Shown here one piece after another: positions 5,949-7,951 of a stretch of DNA of 7,951 nucleotides. Made by a program: the position numbers and the translations under genes. The stretch is from assembly GCA_016650185.1 (NCBI GenBank), contig JAENWE010000038.1:1-7951 (forward strand), given 5' to 3'. Under the pieces are notes generated by a model that saw only the letters and a list, made by a program, of their open reading frames with translations, made no database searches and was not told where the DNA came from. Numbering within the stretch: the stretch's first letter is position 1; every line of letters starts with the position of its first letter. Source of the stretch: Vicinamibacteria bacterium (GTDB taxonomy: Bacteria; Acidobacteriota; Vicinamibacteria; Fen-336; JAGNNV01).

Positions 5949-7951
5949 ATGTGCATCGGCAGGCATGGGCGTGGTTTCTTGGGCTTTCAGCGGACGCTGG
6001 CGATCACCGGTGTGATTGCAACTCTCGCCGGAGGCGTCGCTGCCAAAACGACGGCCGCGCAGGTTCCCGCGGCTCGCCGCGTGGTGAGCTTCGAGGATCT
6101 GATCGAAGCCCCCCGCCTTGCTGGCGCCGAAATCTCACCCGATGGCCGCCGGATCGTCTACGCGCTCTCGCAGAGTCACCTCGACTCCAACACCACGACC
6201 TCCGCGATCTGGCTCGTCCCCACGGACGGCGGCGCGCCTTCCCGTCTGTCGCCGGGACCGAACGACGCTCGGCCAAGCTGGTCGCCCGATGGCAGGCAGA
6301 TCGCCTTCTCGTGTCTCCAGCACCGCATCAGCCAGGTCTGCCTGCTGCCCGCCGAGGGCGGCGAGAGCCTGGCGGTGACGAACCTGAGCGCGTCGCTGCG
6401 GGGCTTCACATGGGCGCCCGACGGGCGCTCGCTGGCGATCACCGTGCCAAGCGAGGAGCGCGCAGGCCAGTCAGCTGGCGACAGCACAGCCCAGGTTGTT
6501 GGCAGCCAGGGCCCCCACACACGCATCCTGTCGCTGGACCTTGGCAGCCGGAAGACGCGCGTGCTCGTGGAGGGCGACTTCACCGCTGCCTCGCCGACGT
6601 TCTCCCCAGACGGCAAGACCCTCGTCTACGTGAGGCTGCCGTCTGCCCGCGCCGACGACGCCCATCGGAGCGACCTCTGGTCGCTCGACCTCGAGTCGGG
6701 GAGCCATGCGAAGCTCGTCGAGAACGACGGGCCTGACTATGATCCCGTCTTCTCACCGGACGGAAGCCGCATCGCATTCCTCACGGCCAGCGACCCTCGC
6801 TCCGGTCTGCTCAAGGACATCGGCGTCGCGATGCTGCCCCGCTCCGGGGGAAAAGCCCGAAGGCTCGCCCCCGAGCTGGACCAGGCTCCCGAGGAGCTCT
6901 TGTGGCCCGGTGAGGGACGCACCCTCTACATAGCGGCGCCAGTCGGGCCCACTGGCCAGCTCTTCGCCGTCTCCATGACGGATGGCGGCGCAGCCCTCCC
7001 GCTGACCAGCGTGCGAGGCGAGGTCGCGAGCCCGAGCTTCTCGGAGGATGGCTCGCGGCTGGCGTTTGCGCTCAGCGAGCCCGAGCGGCCCAGCGAGTTG
7101 TACGTCTGGGAGCCGCGGCGGGGCGGCAAACCGGTCCAGCTGACGCACCACAACGCCGAACTCGGCGAAAGGGCGCGCGGCCGGGTGGAGCTCCTGCGTT
7201 GGAAGAGCCGCGACGGCACGCAGATCGAGGGCATCCTGACCCATCCGGTCGACGCCGTCGCGGGACGGCGCGCGCCCCTGCGAGTGATTCCGCGGGCCAC
7301 GGCGGCGGGGAACTCGCTGCTGGGGTTTCATTCGGATTCAACGCAGGCCTGGGCCGGACGCGGCTGGGCGGTCTTCGAACCCAACACGCGCGGCTCGCAG
7401 GGCTACGGGCGGAGCTTCCTGCAGGCCGCCGTGGGGGATTGGGGTGGGGCCGATTACGACGACATGCTGAGCGGTGTCGAGTCTCTCGTGGCGCGCGGCA
7501 TCGCCGATCCAGCGCGAATGGTGCTGACCGGCTGGGCCAGCGGGGGCTACATGGGAGCGCTGACCCTCACCCGCTCCGAGGCCTTCAAGGCGGTCGTGGT
7601 CGGCTCGCCGCTGGTCGATCTGGCGTCTCTCTACTGGTCGACGGACATCCCGTCGACGCTCGAGGCTTACCTGGGTGGGGACCCTTGGACCGCGCCCGAG
7701 GCCTACCGCCGAAGGTCGCCCGTGAACCAGCCGATCAAGGGCCGGACGCCCACGCTGATCCTCCACGGCCTCGCGGACGTCCGCGTGCCGCTCGGCCAGT
7801 CCAGGGCCCTGTACCTCGCGCTTCGCCGCGCGGCGGTCCCCGTCACCTACGTGACGTACGCCCGCGAAGGCACGTTCTTCCGGGAGCCTCGCAATCGCCT
7901 CGACCGGATGCGGCGTGAGTACGACTTCTGTGCGGAGCACGCCTTGGGCGA
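5949..7951 (+). CDS. Exported S9-family peptidase homologue lacking the catalytic Ser and His (pseudopeptidase), right end outside window
   Basis: 667 codons are visible; family length suggests the stop lies just beyond the window. Residues 1 to about 38 form a signal peptide (TLAITGVIATLAGGVAA, then TTAAQ). Residues about 48-400 form a beta-propeller with PD40 repeats (SPDG at 63, 112, 219 and 269; variants APDG at 156 and SEDG at 365). The C-terminal part (about 415-667) keeps S9 scaffold motifs: EPNTRGSQGYGRSF, DWGGADYDDMLSGVE, DPARMVLTGW, HGLADVRVP and REPRNRLD. The active site is altered. The nucleophile motif GxSYGG reads GWASGG, with Ala530 in the Ser position. The His motif EGHGF reads EGTFF (Thr642). 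The oxyanion HGGP reads RATA (449-452). Asp610 remains. The frame is open throughout, so this is not an ordinary decayed gene. By analogy with inactive S9 homologues such as mammalian DPP6 and DPP10, a binding or regulatory role is possible (inference). Confidence 0.9.
   Translation, partial: MCIGRHGRGFLGFQRTLAITGVIATLAGGVAAKTTAAQVPAARRVVSFEDLIEAPRLAGAEISPDGRRIVYALSQSHLDSNTTTSAIWLVPTDGGAPSRLSPGPNDARPSWSPDGRQIAFSCLQHRISQVCLLPAEGGESLAVTNLSASLRGFTWAPDGRSLAITVPSEERAGQSAGDSTAQVVGSQGPHTRILSLDLGSRKTRVLVEGDFTAASPTFSPDGKTLVYVRLPSARADDAHRSDLWSLDLESGSHAKLVENDGPDYDPVFSPDGSRIAFLTASDPRSGLLKDIGVAMLPRSGGKARRLAPELDQAPEELLWPGEGRTLYIAAPVGPTGQLFAVSMTDGGAALPLTSVRGEVASPSFSEDGSRLAFALSEPERPSELYVWEPRRGGKPVQLTHHNAELGERARGRVELLRWKSRDGTQIEGILTHPVDAVAGRRAPLRVIPRATAAGNSLLGFHSDSTQAWAGRGWAVFEPNTRGSQGYGRSFLQAAVGDWGGADYDDMLSGVESLVARGIADPARMVLTGWASGGYMGALTLTRSEAFKAVVVGSPLVDLASLYWSTDIPSTLEAYLGGDPWTAPEAYRRRSPVNQPIKGRTPTLILHGLADVRVPLGQSRALYLALRRAAVPVTYVTYAREGTFFREPRNRLDRMRREYDFCAEHALG

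Noticed and set aside
5951..6736. Plus-strand open frame starting at GTG 5951
   Set aside because: It overlaps the pseudopeptidase gene in another frame. The 5949 ATG frame has the better-spaced ribosome-binding site, a signal peptide and PD40 repeats.
7199..7918. Frameshifted or decayed peptidase gene as the explanation for the lost catalytic residues
   Set aside because: The alternative frame contains isolated His codons near two motifs but no S9 scaffold, and the true frame stays open and conserved across all motifs. A simple frameshift is not supported, though short compensating indels at the oxyanion and His sites remain possible.
7338..7940. Minus-strand open frame opposite the pseudopeptidase C-terminal domain
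   Set aside because: The sense strand carries conserved S9 scaffold motifs through this region; the antisense product is unrecognisable.
1..7951. CRISPR arrays, tRNA or rRNA genes, insertion-sequence ends, attachment sites, strong rho-independent terminators
   Set aside because: I looked for spaced repeats, cloverleaf genes, transposase motifs and hairpin-plus-T runs and saw none that could be supported.

Overview
The window is strongly G+C-rich, densely coding, and holds four large genes for exported or envelope proteins. The gene types suggest Acidobacteriota, perhaps a Vicinamibacteria-like lineage: an Oar-like TonB-dependent receptor with an N-terminal carboxypeptidase-regulatory-like domain, secreted S9 peptidases with PD40 beta-propellers, and a CocE/NonD hydrolase. 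This placement is inferred from gene content, not from a marker gene.

Layout. Three genes on the minus strand appear to form one operon read from about 5760 toward 1. They are a secreted S9 prolyl-oligopeptidase-family peptidase (5757 to 3694), a secreted CocE/X-Pro-dipeptidyl-peptidase-like serine hydrolase (3697 to 1964) and the N-terminal 636 residues of a TonB-dependent receptor (1908 to beyond base 1). The first two genes overlap at GTGA. The second and third are 55 bp apart. Divergent from them, a second S9-family protein runs on the plus strand from 5949 past the right edge, with 667 codons visible. The 191-bp divergent region (5758-5948) is A+T-richer than the genes. It holds a good minus-strand promoter that would give an almost leaderless mRNA, a perfect 14-bp LacI/PurR-type palindrome (5839-5852) abutting a plus-strand TTGACA, and a 13-bp tandem repeat that includes the plus gene's ribosome-binding site.

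Main point. The minus-strand S9 peptidase has a complete catalytic apparatus (HGGP, GASYGG, Asp, His). The divergent S9 homologue keeps the family scaffold but has Ala where the nucleophilic Ser belongs (GWASGG), Thr where the catalytic His belongs (REGTFF), and RATA in place of the oxyanion HGGP. Only the Asp region remains. It therefore looks like an exported S9 pseudopeptidase paired with an active one.

How the genes may work together (inference). The active S9 peptidase and the CocE/S15-type hydrolase could trim proline-containing or blocked peptides in the periplasm or outside the cell, and the TonB receptor could import products or substrate. The pseudopeptidase could bind peptides or partner proteins without cleaving them. 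The shared control region suggests coordinated regulation by a LacI-family protein that is not encoded in the window.
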